Below, piece after piece: positions 13,385-26,400 of a DNA stretch of 64,000 nucleotides. The translations under genes and the position numbers were made by a program. Position 1 is the stretch's first letter. Each line of letters opens with the position of its first letter. The notes under the pieces are model-generated. The model saw only the letters and a program-made list of their open reading frames with translations. It did not search any database and was not told the origin of the DNA. Source of the DNA: Antitrichia curtipendula (lineage: Eukaryota > Streptophyta > Bryopsida > Hypnales > Leucodontaceae). Location: NCBI GenBank assembly GCA_951230915.1, contig OX579638.1, positions 27,794,696 to 27,858,695 on the forward strand. Reading direction: 5' to 3'.

Positions 13385-14980
13385 TAGTCGAAGGATCTAG
13401 TTGTTATCTTATCCTGCTCCCATCTTCCGTTTGTATATGTTGAGTGGTTTCCCTCGGACCAGTTTCAAACCTAGCCGCGAACCCTTGACTTCCTCTGTAG
13501 AGCTCCTTGAAATAGATCACAAAGCGGTCAAGGAACGCTAATACCTGCGATCCCCGCATTGGTATTCATACCGTACGTGTGGATACATTATTTTCCAGGT
13601 CTCTAGCAGAGATCAGGATGCTTGGTTAAGCTGTAATTTGTAAGTTATTATTCCCCTTATTGATCACAATTTTCCCGCAAGGCACCTTTTTTAAGTTTTT
13701 ACAGATACCTCGGAACAAGTCTGAAAAGCGAGCTGCGAGGAAACCTCACTCACACCAACTACGTCAATATCTGTGTCCATTGATGACTGAGTTTTTCCCA
13801 GTTGATGACCCAGCGAAGTTTATTACTCACAAGAGTCATGTGGCTGCAGTTTAGCGACTTTGTAATCGTTGCTGCACATCTGAACGCGCAAGAAGGCTTC
13901 TCACCTCCTCTTACAACGCTCAATCCTCTCTCTTGCCCGTAAGCTTACTGCATTACAAAGTTCAAGCTTTGGTCTGTTTACCTTCAGCTATGTTCTTCCT
14001 AAGGTCGTGTATGAAACGTATCAATTCCCGGTTGATAAAAAAATGTACTCAACTACTCAATCATGTCGCGTGACAAGATGTACTGTACCGTACTGTACAG
14101 TACTCGAGGCTTTGTCACATAGGACAGTCATCGCTGACTGAATGAAACTCGTGATCCATGCATTCATCATTGAGGATCTATTCTAGGGCTCAATCCATAG
14201 TAGGCAACCGAAAGATATCGAGGCATGGAAAAGGCTCTCCTACGGGGTTGCCAGAAAGTCTCTGAAGCCTAGCAGTCCACATACCAAGCACATGAGCGTT
14301 TTTGTTTTTTTCTAACAGGACCTAACCAAAATGTTTTCAAGTGTATATGATTAACCTTTAAAGCGCAGTGGATTCATCAGTGGAGGCAGCGCAGCACATG
14401 GAAGTCGTCACTAGGAAAGGACGTTGAAGACGAGATTAGTTGTCGAAAACCCCACACGATGTAAGTGTGTTAAAAATCGTTTGACCCGTAAGATGAGACA
14501 CGGATGCTTGCGAATGTGGGTCTTGAAATTCGGTAAGTCGCTGCGGATTGAAAGATTCTGTTGTTCGACCATTCGAATGAAGGCGTTGACTTGGGCGGGC
14601 AGTATGCTCGTACCGGCGTTTCCCGCCGCTTCCCAGCTAAGTTAACAGATACTGGGAGTACAGTATCAGAAAAAAATTGCTGAGAAATGTGGGAGAGTGT
14701 GTGGTTCGGTGAAATGAACGACGGCGTTTCCCACTCTCCGTTGCACCGTCGTCGTCGTCGTCGTCGTTCAATCGTCCAATCCTGAGTCTCCAGAAAGAGG
14801 TACGTTGCCGCCCCCTCTGCTGACGACCTTCCTGCCTTACTGGCCCGCCCTCAAAACTCAAAAGGGAGTACCCACAGGAATGTGGGCTTTCCCGAGGAGG
14901 GACACGTGATGTCACTGCAGAATCTCATGACGGGTGTAAGAGATTAGAAAAAAAAGGGGTGTACGCCGTACTGTACAGTA
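13385..14980. other. 3' flank of the DUF1442-ACT gene, then GC-richer spacer
   Basis: The early part probably holds the 3' UTR; a TTTGTATATGTT-type poly(A) upstream motif lies near 13431. Palindromic GTAC-rich strings (gtactgtaccgtactgtacagtac) appear near 14081-14105. A GC-richer patch at 14400-14930 holds a (GTC)n run at about 14745-14766. The antisense frame there (14637-14915) gets an aspartate run from this microsatellite and is not a convincing gene. Confidence 0.45.
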
Positions 14981-15852
14981 TCCTTGCATAATGATACGGA
15001 AATCCACTTTTGCCATTCAAACTATAGATTTTTTCATACTATAGAATTTTATTGGTATTTTTTTTTTTTTTGCATAAATAATATTAAACTCTTGCGCAAT
15101 TCCAATGAAGCATACCAAATTTGGGTTTCTAAAAAGCAAAATTCCATTTTTGGTGAATTTTTTCTTTTAAAATTCATTGTTTTACATGATAATTGATTGA
15201 AAAACATTGGTGAAGAATTTTTTTTAATTTGATTGCATTGAAACTTCTATACGCACATCTTTCATATTAAAAAACAAACACATTAAGTAACAAAAATATG
15301 ATCTATGAGGAGCTTAATGTGGGATTTTATTTGAGTAAATTTTGTAAAATAAATATCTCCATAGTTTAACTAGATTTTGCTATTTCATCTGCACACTACA
15401 TCTATTTGTGTACATTTAAGCATGATGGTACCATTAATCTGCCAAAATCTAGCTACATTATGGAGATATTTATTTTACAAAATTTACTCATATAAAACCC
15501 CACATTAAGCTCTTCATAGATCATATTTTTGTTACTTAATGGGGTGTTTTCTAATATGAAAGATGCACGTATAGAAGTTTCCTACATATTTGTGCAATCA
15601 AATTTAAAAAATTCTTCAGCAATGTTTTTCAATCAATCATTATGTAAAACCATGAATTTTGAAAGAAAAAAATTCACCAAAATTGGAGTTTTGCTTTTTT
15701 GAAACCCAAATTTGGTATGCTTCATTGAAATTGCATAAGAATTTAATATTATTTGTGCCAAAAAGAAAAAAATACCAATAACATTTTATAGTATGCAAAG
15801 TTCTTTTGAATGGCAAAAGTGGATTTCCGTATCATTATGCAAGGGTACAGTA
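14973..15852. mobile_element. 864-bp foldback element with 8-bp target duplication GTACAGTA
   Basis: Long inverted arms (about 14982-15376 and 15448-15844) face a short loop. The left end begins CCTTGCATAATGATACGG; the right end finishes CCGTATCATTATGCAAGG. Identical GTACAGTA flanks the element at 14973-14980 and 15845-15852. An 8-bp duplication fits hAT elements, and the very long arms recall Mutator-like elements, whose duplications are usually 9 bp. The superfamily is therefore undecided. Nothing in it can encode a transposase. A transcript across it would form a near-perfect hairpin. Confidence 0.8.
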
Positions 15853-16024
15853 CAGCGTTGCATAACTTAACGTAACAATCTCGTGGGCACCTCCTGCGCG
15901 CAGTTGTCCCAATGCTCTGAGCTCCAGACTTTTGTTCAGTGACGACTGTTGCGGATAACCATGATTTCAGCTTTAAGTTCGCACATCAAGGGCTCACTTT
16001 CCGAACAAGTCCTCATTTCTTTGT

Positions 16025-16302
16025 AAACCACTCCCTGGATTCCTCCCGTTCATTTTGCGGGGTGGTTCTGCAGCGTAATGCCCGATTACGCGGGTTTTCC
16101 TGCGTAATCGGGCATTACGGATTTCTCATCCAGCTTCGATTTCTCATGCCCAATTTTCATCCATCTGTTCGTGATTTACGTCAGGCAATGGCTCCTCGTC
16201 GGCGGGGATTGCGTGAAAAAATGCACCTCCTCGTCGGGCTCCGCCCTCCTCGTCGGTCCATTTTTTCACGCAATCCCCTCCTCCTCGGGCATTGCCCTAT
16301 AC
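16025..16302 (+). repeat. Double-hairpin repeat, copy 1
   Basis: Hairpin A pairs CGTAATGCCCGATTACGC (16074-16091) with its exact inverse (16102-16119). Hairpin B pairs GGGGATTGCGTGAAAAAATG (16204-16223) with its exact inverse (16259-16278). An outer GGCAATG / CATTGCC pair lies at 16184 and 16290. The hairpin-B loop holds two CTCCTCGTCGG repeats around GGCTCCGCC. Two further copies lie at 27212-27492 and 63290-63530. The 141-codon frame at 15939-16364 is a by-product of this structure. Confidence 0.8.
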
Positions 16303-16396
16303 GTAATGTACTGTACCGCACCTCGCAGCTAAGTTACGAACACTTCTTTCGGAACCTTCCATGAACCAATTTTGTGTTTGAACTTCACGTGCAATA

Positions 16397-16668
16397 AGGT
16401 GGGTACACCCAAAACCGCCACTTTTTGCTATTGAGCCTAATTACTACTATTAGACTGGTCAAATCTTCATATATTCTTGTTGGCAAATGAAAGGAGGTTC
16501 CAACGCACTAGAGAACGTGGCATTTGGACACCGTATGCAAAAGTTATTAAGGGTCAAAGTTTGTTTCTGAAAGCGCTCCATCCAAATAGGTACATAACTG
16601 ATTTTGGAAATGTACACAACCTGTAGATGGCACTTTAAGGTCAAGTGCCATTTGGGGGGTGCCTACCT
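16397..16668. mobile_element. TA-flanked AGGT-ended element (copy 3)
   Basis: It is bounded by TA-AGGTGGGTACACCC and GGGGGGTGCCTACCT-TA. The interior aligns with 33845-34135; both share 'ccactttttg..a.tg.gcct' and 'gattttgga.atgtacaca'. It ends directly against the next element with only the TATA between them. Confidence 0.7.
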
Positions 16669-16672
16669 TATA

Positions 16673-16812
16673 AGGTGGAAACACACTAAAACCATCCTTG
16701 TACCCAATTTCGTCACCATGTACCAACAAAGTACATTCTTACTACGAAAATGTGCACCCTTGGTACATAATGACAGAATTGGGTACGGGGACAGTTCAGG
16801 GTGTCTTCACCT
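16673..16812. mobile_element. TA-flanked 140-bp foldback element
   Basis: It runs TA-AGGTGGAAACACAC to GTGTCTTCACCT-TA. Inner arms are also inverted: TTGTACCCAATT pairs with AATTGGGTACGG, and CATGTACCAA with TTGGTACATAATG. The whole unit can therefore fold back. It abuts copy 3 on its left. No coding capacity. Confidence 0.7.
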
Positions 16813-16918
16813 TAAATGAACTCTCAAGAGAATTGCACATGACTCGAGGGGTGGTTACATATTGCAGTTGTTGCCAAGTGGCAAAAGGTTATATATTACA
16901 TTCATCCCAATGTCTTCA

Positions 16919-17338
16919 AGGTAAAACAAGCCTGATATCGCCCTGATTTGCAATCTGAATATCTTGGGGCCAACTCCAAGAGGGGCACAAATTTTTCTAG
17001 AGATGTGCATCTGTTTCACGAATCATTCCCAAGTTGAATTATAATTTTCTGATTAAAATTGTAATTTCTATGAATTTCTAAAAAGGTTTGCTTTGAAATT
17101 ACAAAACCGCTTGTAGAGTGGAGTCATAGACGTCCCGTAAACAACTTGTAGCCGCCTTTCTATGCATCTATTGGCACGTAAGTATTCACCAATAAAAGAT
17201 GGATATGTTACCCCTTGTTGGCATTAATGCACTAGTTTTGTCATAAAATGAATGGATTTGGATGAGTTTTGTGGTAGAATTGGGGCCAAAAGTAGGATGT
17301 CGGGAATAGGTAGGTGGCGGAAATGGGCTGGTCTACCT
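16919..17338. mobile_element. TA-flanked AGGT-ended element (copy 4)
   Basis: The left end is AGGTAAAACAAGCC and the right end is GGCTGGTCTACCT-TA. The left flanking dinucleotide is CA rather than TA, so one duplication has decayed. The interior aligns with 5637-6064 in the same orientation. No coding capacity. Confidence 0.7.
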
Positions 17339-17960
17339 TATAACAAATCAATGATTAGGTGAGAAAGTCAATTCTCTTCAATTGGTGAAGGCTATATATG
17401 TGTTGTTTTTTGCTATAACTTTTGAAGATAGAATCCGATGAACTTGAAATTTTTTATTGAAGATGGCTAGTTTGATTGTAATCATATCTTTTATTTTTCA
17501 GAAATTAAAAATATATATTTTATATTTAAAAATCAGTTTTGCTAATTTGTTACACTTTGAGGTTTAGGGGGGGTTTAGTACTAGGGAGTACCCCAAATTG
17601 GTAATCTAGAGCTGAAAATATTGAAATGTGATTACCATCAAGACTTTATAAATTTTTCTTCTTCTTCATGATTTTCTATTTATTATTGATTTATACCTAA
17701 TTGTATCTATTTTTTTGTGACAAATTGTCTTTTTTTTTCAAACAATATTGTTTTAGTACTTGCAAGTAGTCATAGCACTTGCAACGGTCATTTTAATCGT
17801 CAATTTTCAAATCAACATTTGAAATTGTTCTATTTCGTAATATGTCTAGTATTAAATCCAAAAATTGCAATTTTGGCAAACGTTACAAAAATTGGTTGGT
17901 CTTATCTGCATCAATCTAGTGATCAAATTGGATGTGAATGAGCCAAAACACACCAAACTA
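17339..17960. other. AT-rich spacer
   Basis: No gene or clear repeat boundary is visible. A 74-codon frame (17717-17941) has no recognisable domain. The stretch may include the decayed 5' part of the transposase relic that follows. Confidence 0.4.
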
Positions 17961-18440
17961 TTTTTGATCTTATAAAGCAATATTGACTTTATGGAATGTC
18001 ATTTCCTTGAAGCCTTTGGATAGAAGATGTAAGCTCAACTTTTGTAACAAGAAACAATTGGCACGACTTGTAATTGCTAATAGCATGCACCTCTTGCTAC
18101 AATTCAAGACCAAATGACAACAAAAGTTAACATTGAAAGGTATTCATGGGATTGGTCGTAGTCGTCTACCTAAGAAGTGGAAAGAAGTTCATGGCATAAC
18201 AAAATAAATTGGTAATTGAACTCTCCAGATTTGAATTCCATAGAGAATCTATAAAAAATTATGAAAGACTATGTTCAAAATGAGTATTAGCCACTAAATA
18301 TGGGGCAAATGGCTAGTGAAATTCAATGTCCATGGAAACGAGTCTCCGAAGATGTGCTTGATATTTTCATTTTTACAATGCCTTATAGAATGAAGATTGT
18401 TATTGATACTTGAGATGGTAGTACTAGATGGTAGACATCA
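17960..18440 (+). pseudogene. Tc1/mariner-type transposase relic (3' part)
   Basis: Around 18205-18420 the + strand reads as a broken C-terminal transposase segment. It has NSPDLNSIENL, a form of the SPDLNPIEN block, followed by features such as PWKRVSEDVLD and TMPYRMKIVID. These match the end of the DDE domain in Tc1/mariner proteins. In-frame stops interrupt it and no intact N-terminal helix-turn-helix is visible. It is dead in itself. It shows that Tc1/mariner elements were active in this genome, which fits the TA-flanked short elements nearby. Confidence 0.7.
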
Positions 18441-19539
18441 TGCCAAAATGATCCAAATTGATGTATATTTTATACTTTTATATGTGAAAATGTTATATAA
18501 TGTGAAAATAGTCTCTCTAAGCTTTCCATCACACTTATAATTTTCAATTTAACTTTTTTGAATATTTGGTAGCAATTTGAATTTGACAATGTTTACAAGG
18601 ATGGAGTTCAAAATTTTGATTTTGAGTTTGAATTTTATATTCGTATTTTGGCTGCCAAATTCTCTATCCACTATCATGCTTTTATGTTTTCATGCTTTTA
18701 TGTTTTTTGTTTCAGTGCAAGTTTGGGTCAAGAGAGGGCACATGAAGACCTTAGTGTGTGTCTTTATAACATATTTACAAACACAAAATGGACATAATTT
18801 TTATAATGTCAACATCCATGGTCTAAAGTGAGCAAGCGCAATATGTCAAAGAACATGCATGACAACATGTGCTTTGTTCCTTCAAGAAAGACTTACACAC
18901 CAGAATTGTAGCCATTGTACAACATCATGCAACATATCTACAGCTGCGAAGGCAGAGCTTACTTTTTCATTACCCGTACACTACAATTAACATTGTCAAC
19001 TTGCAAATGGAAACAACAATGGATACATATAATGAAATCCCCACAATAAATATTGGAGTGCCTTAGCATCTCTTGCCCTGCTTCAATTTTTCCACTTTCA
19101 ACATTCATAATCTTCACAATGCTTCATATTTCTAATTTTGTCAACATCTCAAACACTATAATAGCACCATATACACAACATAGCCAAATAGTGTTAATCC
19201 ATTCAATAACAACATGTGAGCATCAACTTTGATAATATTTTTGTACTAATCATATTGGCTCCAAATGTTGTAATTTGGTAGTTCATCCATTTGTAGCAAT
19301 GCTGACACTTGTCAATGTTGTTATTAAAAAAGAAACAACATGATATAAAGCATTGTCCTCTCATATGGTCATCTTCTCAAAAGTGGCTCTTTTTCCAACT
19401 CTTATACTTCCTCAAACACAACAAAAATGGTATAGGCAATGATAGACATGCAGTCGCTACATGTAATATTCTACATGCTCTCACATTTTGTGTAGGTGTC
19501 TTCTAACCGTGCTTCGATGGCATGCACAGTGATTGGACC
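18441..19539. other. AT-rich spacer, possibly the 3' part of the gypsy fragment
   Basis: No host gene is recognised. Lower-coordinate DNA next to the antisense integrase may contain the decayed end of that element, but I see no LTR, polypurine tract or clear boundary. An 84-codon frame at 18577-18831 is hydrophobic and featureless. Confidence 0.4.
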
Positions 19540-20935
19540 TCAAACTTGACGGGTAATATTACTTCAATTTCATATATCAAAGCAAAAATAGTGGTTCATA
19601 TTGTTATCTTATATGTCGTATATATGTATAATACGTCTACAACACTGAAATTAGCTTGATATCCCAATCTCATTTGTTGTTGGAAACTCTCATGCGGAGA
19701 ACGTATATCAATGTTTGATTGACCTTTTTTGTATGTCCATTGGTTTGAAGACAATAAGGTGTGGATTTTTTATGATTGATCTATAACATATCAGTCATGA
19801 GTTTGGTGGTCTTGTTGAAGAAGTGTGACCCTTAGTCATTGATTTGAATTGAATTTTTGGATAGCCAAAGCAGAAAATGATATTCTCATAGAAAAAGATG
19901 ACAATTTGTTTCCCATATTCATTCTTCATGCTTTGGTCTCTACCTACTTTGTCAAGTATTTAGTGGCAACTATGATGTATTGATTCCTTTGCAACAAAAT
20001 CAGGGCAAAGAGACCAACATAACCAATACCTCTTATTTCTTCAATGGGCCAATGGGCAAAGATGGATGGAGAGGAAGATCAAGTTGCATATCATTACTTG
20101 CGTATCTTTGACATGCATTGCATGCTTTAATGTAGGATTCAACATCTGTAAACATAGGCGGCTAGAGATATTCTACTCAAAGTCTTTTCAGAGTACTTAC
20201 TTGGTCCAAGAAATGGCCACCTTGTGCGCCACCATGACATGCTTCTAATATGGATGCTACTTCATTATAAAAATACATTGTCGAAGGATCCTGTCAATAC
20301 CACATCGGTAGAGTTTATTGGCCACCAATGCAAAGTAGAATCTATTACACAAAATCTTTAGACGCTCGTTATTATTTAAACCCTCATGATACTACTGAAA
20401 ACTTAGAAAATGCGCAAGATGTTTACACCAAGTTAGAACAGATTATACTTCAAAGAGTTAGTCACTGGAGAATTCATCATCAATGTCTTCGGTTCTCAAA
20501 TATATGGATAAATGAAACAAGTAATAAGCTCTAAAGTGCTTCTTTCTAGGTTTGAATTCTATAGTATAATCAAATTTCAGAAACAGTAAGATCCATTAAG
20601 CTAATCTATCACTCACTTTTGATTTGTTTACCAAATATTGAATTGTCATGTGATCTACAAAGAAGAATATTAGGTTCATGAGGAGATATTGCTGGTATTT
20701 TCTTACTGAGAATATCATAGCAAGGCATTCTCTCTTTGTAGTGCTATAATTGACTCCGATTGTCTTCACTAGTTGTCTACAATCGGATGTTCATGATTTG
20801 TATCTTCTGTCACTTGGCATAAAGTACTACCTACTATTATTTCAAAAGCATCACATAATAGTAGATTTAGTTGTTTGCAGAAACGCCGCCTATGACGGAT
20901 TTATTTGGAACTTCTCTAGGATTAGTATCAAATAG
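19540..20935 (-). pseudogene. Ty3/gypsy RNase H-integrase fragment, broken
   Basis: Read on the - strand, an RNase H region comes first, near 20900-20590, with TTKRECLAMIFSVRKYQQYL and an FVDHMTIQYLVNK block. A linker follows (KLYRCGIDRILR near 20310), then a zinc-binding integrase N-domain with a CNACQR-like block near 20100. The DDE core comes last, with YIIVATKYLTK near 19980 and TPYCLQTNGHT near 19750. Stops and frame changes are spread throughout. Reverse transcriptase, protease, gag and both LTRs are missing, so this is a truncated relic. The order matches Ty3/gypsy plant elements. Confidence 0.8.
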
Positions 20936-22250
20936 TTAGGCAAAGCATAAATACTTAAAACAAAGAAATAAAATAAGTTTTGAAGGGACCCAATATCCTT
21001 CAAAGCAAGCTCTAAGACACAACAACAAATGAACACAATGGCTCTGAAAACACCAAATTGGTATAAGTTGGCAAATTGACCAAACTCCATTAATGCGGGC
21101 CTAAGTGGCCAAGTTATAAAGAAGGGGTGGTTGGAGAAAGAAAATGAGCCCTTATATACTTTCTCAAGGCCACAAGTCCCATCCAAGAAATGCTTGGAGT
21201 CCACTCCAAGCAAGCCTTGTAGTAATTCTATCTTCACCTAATCTTTTGGGTTTCTACTTCTACATTGGTCCTAAACTTTAACTTTTGAAGAAAGACTTCA
21301 AAATAAATTGAGCCATTGGCTTTAGAAAGCCACTTTTTGTCTACAAGCCCTCTTGTCCCCTTTTCTTTTGTGAAAAAGTCATTGAAATCTAGCATCAACT
21401 TAAAATTGATAAGAGGTAAAAATTTAATTTTTAAAGTTCACCTTTTCTGAAGAAAATAACTAGCTTAAGCTATTTGGAAGGTGCAAAGGGGTAAGGCATT
21501 ACCCCACTTTGACTTCATTTTGATTTTGTATGCTCCTGAAATGCGAATCAAGTTTAAGAATCATCTTCAATTTTGTCAATTTTGAAAAATCTTGCTAATT
21601 CCTTCTAAATGTCAAAATGTCATGAAACTAATTGAAGCATGTTATTAGCAATAAAAAAAATATATTGATTTTTAATGAGGGTTTAACTCATTTTGGATAA
21701 TTTATAGGAATTTTCTATTATGAATTTTGACAGTTGACTGTCCAGAAGATGATCTTCTACAAGTTAGAAAATTCTAGGTTTTTTGATGGAACCTCTCATG
21801 GAATTTTACAAAAGACATGCAGGCTCATATTTTTATTCTACACATTTGAGGAAGGGGAATCAAATCCCACTATTTCCTTTAATTATTGGTGAACAAAGAA
21901 TTTTTCACACAAAAAAATATTGGAAAATCAATTTCATCGTTGGACTTTCAAAGTGATTTCAACCTTGGAACACTATACTTCAGCTATAGATGCCCTTCAT
22001 TGGTATGTCTTGAGTTTGTCACATCTATAGGCTAACAATTGGGGTTTCTACTATTCCACAAATTTGAATGCAAAACTGGAACTTTTCTTTGGGAATTGAT
22101 TTAGGGTTCTCACATGGGTTTCTTTGAACCAATTTAGCTGTGATTTGTCATATGGACGGTAGATTTAGGCAGTTTGGGCAATATTCACTAAATCCCTAAA
22201 TGACCTAGGAGCATTAAATATTTTTTAGTTCCACTGGAGGGCCATTTTAG
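20936..22250. other. Gene-free AT-rich stretch
   Basis: The 115-codon antisense frame at 20890-21237 begins next to the gypsy fragment but shows no reverse-transcriptase motifs, so the retrotransposon is cut off at about 20935. Nothing else is recognisable. Confidence 0.45.
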
Positions 22251-23410
22251 GCTTGTCCCCAATGTTGAAAATCAGCCAGTGCAGGCCAAAATTTTAAATA
22301 ATAATGACAATAATAAATTAAGTAACTAAATAAAACTAAAAAATAACGGAATATTATTATTTGATGTGGCAATAGTTCTACCACATCAAATTGTTGAATT
22401 AGCGGAGTTCCTACATTCCCAACAGTTCAAGAACTTGCAGCCCTTTACAACCCAAAAATCTCATCTAATGGTCTTTAGGGAGACATTGTAAAAAACTGTG
22501 GTTTTGGGGAATGTTATTCAAAAATAAAAATTGAATATTTTTTTTTGAAACTTCAACCATAAAAAACTGAAGTAAAATTATTTCACCAATATGTGAAAAA
22601 ATTGTAGTCTATTTGACCACATGGATTGAAAGATTATAACATTCAAAGTGAGAAAACAATCCTTTTTTTCATTCCTGCTAAACAGGTCAGCAAACTTCAG
22701 GCCCTTTTAGAATAAATTTTTTGCTTTACACAAAAATGAGAATTTTGACCATTGATAAGTTTAAGATATTAGGTTCACTCATAAAAAAAATTTAGAAGCA
22801 AATATGGAGTCTAGCTTATTCTAGGTCACCTTGCAATGTAAGAAGTTAAGCAAATTGGCAATACATTAGTCATTTAAAAAAAAATTCTTGTGCAATGAGG
22901 AAATTTTTTATTTGAAATACAAATGGTGAAAAATTAGAGACAAAAATTTAGAAAAGGTAAAAAAAAATTCAAAAATTTTGACTTCACAAATTTCAAGATA
23001 ATAGGATTTGAAATTAGAAGAAAATGTTTTTTTCTTGAAACCACCCCAACATAGCTAACAAAGTTTGACTCCTCTTAGAATGTGATTTGAGAACTAATTT
23101 TATTTTTCTTAACAATTCTATGTGATATTTTATTAATTACATACATGCCAAATTTCAAAAGTTGGCGAGCTTTTTTCTAAAAGATTTCCAGTAGATTTCC
23201 AAATTGCCCGAGCTGCCTAAAATTTTTAAAGCAGTACAATTTTTTATTTAGACACCGGATTGAAGAAAAAAATAGTTTTCATGAAAGAGGTATATGTTTA
23301 CACATTGTGTCCAAATTTTATGAACATCCAACCAATATGACTTTGTAAGAATCTATCCTAGATTTCTTGTGTACGTTAAATGGACACTTGGTCCTTTAGG
23401 GATTGATACA
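22250..23410. repeat. Dispersed repeat, inverted relative to 52.1-52.96 kb
   Basis: Blocks here reappear in opposite orientation at 52.1-52.96 kb. Examples are 'ccaacatagctaacaaagt', found there inverted, and the 'caccttgcaatg'/'ttggcaatacattag' region near 22830-22870. The copies are diverged and contain no coherent frame. The termini cannot be fixed by eye. Confidence 0.55.
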
Positions 23411-26400
23411 ATTTTTAGGTTTTTATCTGGCATGTGATATACATATTTTGATGTTACACCTAATTTGGAGGCTTTTTGTATATAAAGATTGGGTAAAATT
23501 TGTAAAAAGAAAGAAAAAAACTATGAATTCCAAATGACAAACTAGGAGCTCACACATAGCATTGCATAGCTAGCACATTGAAGTACATTGTGTTAGATTT
23601 TCAAGTGAAAAAAAAATCACTATTTGTAAAATATTTACCTTGGAACTTTGATGAAAAAAATTTTACATCATTTTGTATAACCATAATTCATTTTTCAAAA
23701 AAAAATTCTAAAAAAATGTATGAATCCCACAATTTTTGCAAAATTAATGAGTTGCTTTGAGATTTAGTTGAAAATCCATTAAAAAAATTCCAAAGAACCC
23801 CTTCAAATATAATTTATGTTTCTTGCTGCTCAACTTGCTTGTGTTGAGAACAAAAGATTAACTTAGACATAAAACAATGCAAACTCAAATCCAAATTCTA
23901 CATTATTTTTTTTACATTCAAGACAATTTTTCTGTGCACTTGTTTGCAAAATTCCAAAAATAGGACTAAAAATTTGAAATTACAATTGCTTCCCTAAAAC
24001 TAATGAGAATCCCAAACACACTCAATCACTTAATCTCTAAAAGACCAACCGTTTAAATTTCAAAGAATGGATGAACACATACTCAACTCAACATAATGCA
24101 TTTTTTCATCCATCAATACTTTTGAAGATTCTTATGTTAATTCTTTAACATTTATATGGTCTAGGTTTTGAAGATTTTGCTTTGCAAATATTCTACAATT
24201 CAAAGGATATTAGTAGGTCTAGCCTCAAAAAGCAAATTTTTAGTTTAAAAATGATTGGAACTTTTTTTTAAATTAAAAAATCTTCAAAAATCACTATGAT
24301 TAGAATTTAGCATTTTAAAAACCACAAATATTTAATCTACAATCGATTTTAGAAAAAAAATTCAATTTTTCATGGGTACTTTACTGTACCTTGTAATCCA
24401 TATATAAACGTGCGTCAAATTTTTTTATATGGGGGTTCTTTAGCTATTATTTCACAATAGATATGCCCCTATTTTTTTCTCCTTCTATTTTTTGCCCAAT
24501 TTTCAACACCTTATAGTAGTTATAACTAAAATTTGAGACATTCAAACTTATTCCTATTATAGTTCAAAAATTTATATGCATTTTAAGGTTGATCAATACA
24601 ACATGTACATTCTAGCTATTGTTGAACACAAACCATACAAATAGAAAATATACATACATCATTCATACATCAAACAACTTATACAAATGAATCACAGATG
24701 AAAAAACTCTCTACAACCTTAAAAATTGAGGACTACAAAGTACCATCCCAAAATCGCAATTTTGAAACCCTCAAGATGTTCACATACCATAATGAAGGTT
24801 TTTGAAACTATCTTAAACCCCAAATCACATGTTCCAATAGCTACATCATGTCTTCATATGTGAATGCGTGTCCTTTAAAACAACCTGCCATAGATAAGTT
24901 GGAGTAAAATGACATATAACAACCCAAAATGAGATGTTATTCATTATTTTGACTATTTGCTAATGGAAAATGGAAGCTCCTCGTGCAGTTTTCATCCCTA
25001 CTTTTAATACTATCCCTTGTGTAGATTTACAAATTATGTACTATGGATAATTACAATGTATTATATAGTAGTTGAAATACAACAAGCTTCAAATAAGTGA
25101 TGTTATAATAACTTGAATTTTTTTTTTATTATTAACTCCAACATTTAAAATGTACCCTACAGTAGGTCTCACATTGTTTCTAAAGTAATCGCTAGTGAAG
25201 TACCCGGGAAATTTTTGGCTTCAAATATTATTGAAAAATATTGGTTTGTGTACTAGTATGATCTTCTAAGTTGTATTTATAACACATCTTCACAATTTTA
25301 GAAATCTAAAATTTTAAAGGTTAGAAGTCAAGTAAATAACTATTATCACCAATGATCTGTGCCCTTTCTATCTTTCTCCAATAGTTACTCTCCAACATAC
25401 AACATACAACATACAACCCCTTGAAACTTTTCCTTATTAGGAAGTATATCCCTCTACATGGATACCTTTTGTTGTGACTTCCATTTAATTCTCAATGCAT
25501 GAGTGGTGTAAGCTCCCAATTCATCACTTGGGACTCATAATTTTCTTTTTTTACAAGTTTAAGTCAAAATTTTATACAAAAAGTCCAAAAAGAGTGTAAA
25601 ATCAAAATAGATATATCACATGAAAATATAGTATTTGGTCCTAAATAGAGATTTTTTCCCAAAGTAAGTCCAAATTTCGTATGAAATTAGAATACCCCCC
25701 CCCCCCCCCCCCAAATTGTACAAATCATAGATATTTAGTAGAAATTGTCCAAATTGTCTATAACTATCGTGCATGTGACAGATTATGGATAAAGTGGTCT
25801 GAAGCAATATGTATGAAAATCCTAAGTTGATTCTTGAAGAGAAGTTATAATTTTCCATTCAATTTTCTGGAACCCTTAATTGTTAGTCTACATATGCGAC
25901 AAACTCAAGACAAACTAGTAAAGGGCATCTACGGCAAGACTACAATGTTCCAAGGTCATAATCATGCTAGGATTCCGATGGCAAAATTTGTTTGTCAAGA
26001 TTTCCTTCCATGTAAAAGATTCTTTGTTTACAAATAATTAAAGGAGATAACATGATTTGATTCTCCTTCTCCAAATGTGTAAAGTAAAAGTATGAGCTTT
26101 CACAATTTTTTGTGAAATTCCAAGAGAATTTCCATAAAAAATTCCGTAATTTTTTTGACTTGCAAAAGATCCTCTTCTAGATAGTCAATCATCAAAATCC
26201 ACAATGAAAAATTTCTAAAATTATTTAGAGTGCATTAAAATCTCTCTAAAAATCAATATAGCTTCTTCTATACTAATAACAGTCCAACAAGTTTCATGAC
26301 ATTTCGACATCCAAAAGTACCCGAACTAAAAATATTCTTTAAAATTGGCAAAATTGAAGGAAGTTCACGGAGTTCACTGGTGTTCTAGGGGCATACAAAA

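Noticed and set aside
14637..14915. Antisense 92-codon frame with an aspartate run
   Set aside because: The run comes from a (GTC)n microsatellite and the rest shows no conserved motif.
15939..16364. 141-codon frame as a coding gene
   Set aside because: It reads straight through both hairpins of a dispersed repeat.
20890..21237. 115-codon antisense frame as the gypsy reverse transcriptase
   Set aside because: No reverse-transcriptase motif is present; similarity to pol stops at about 20935.
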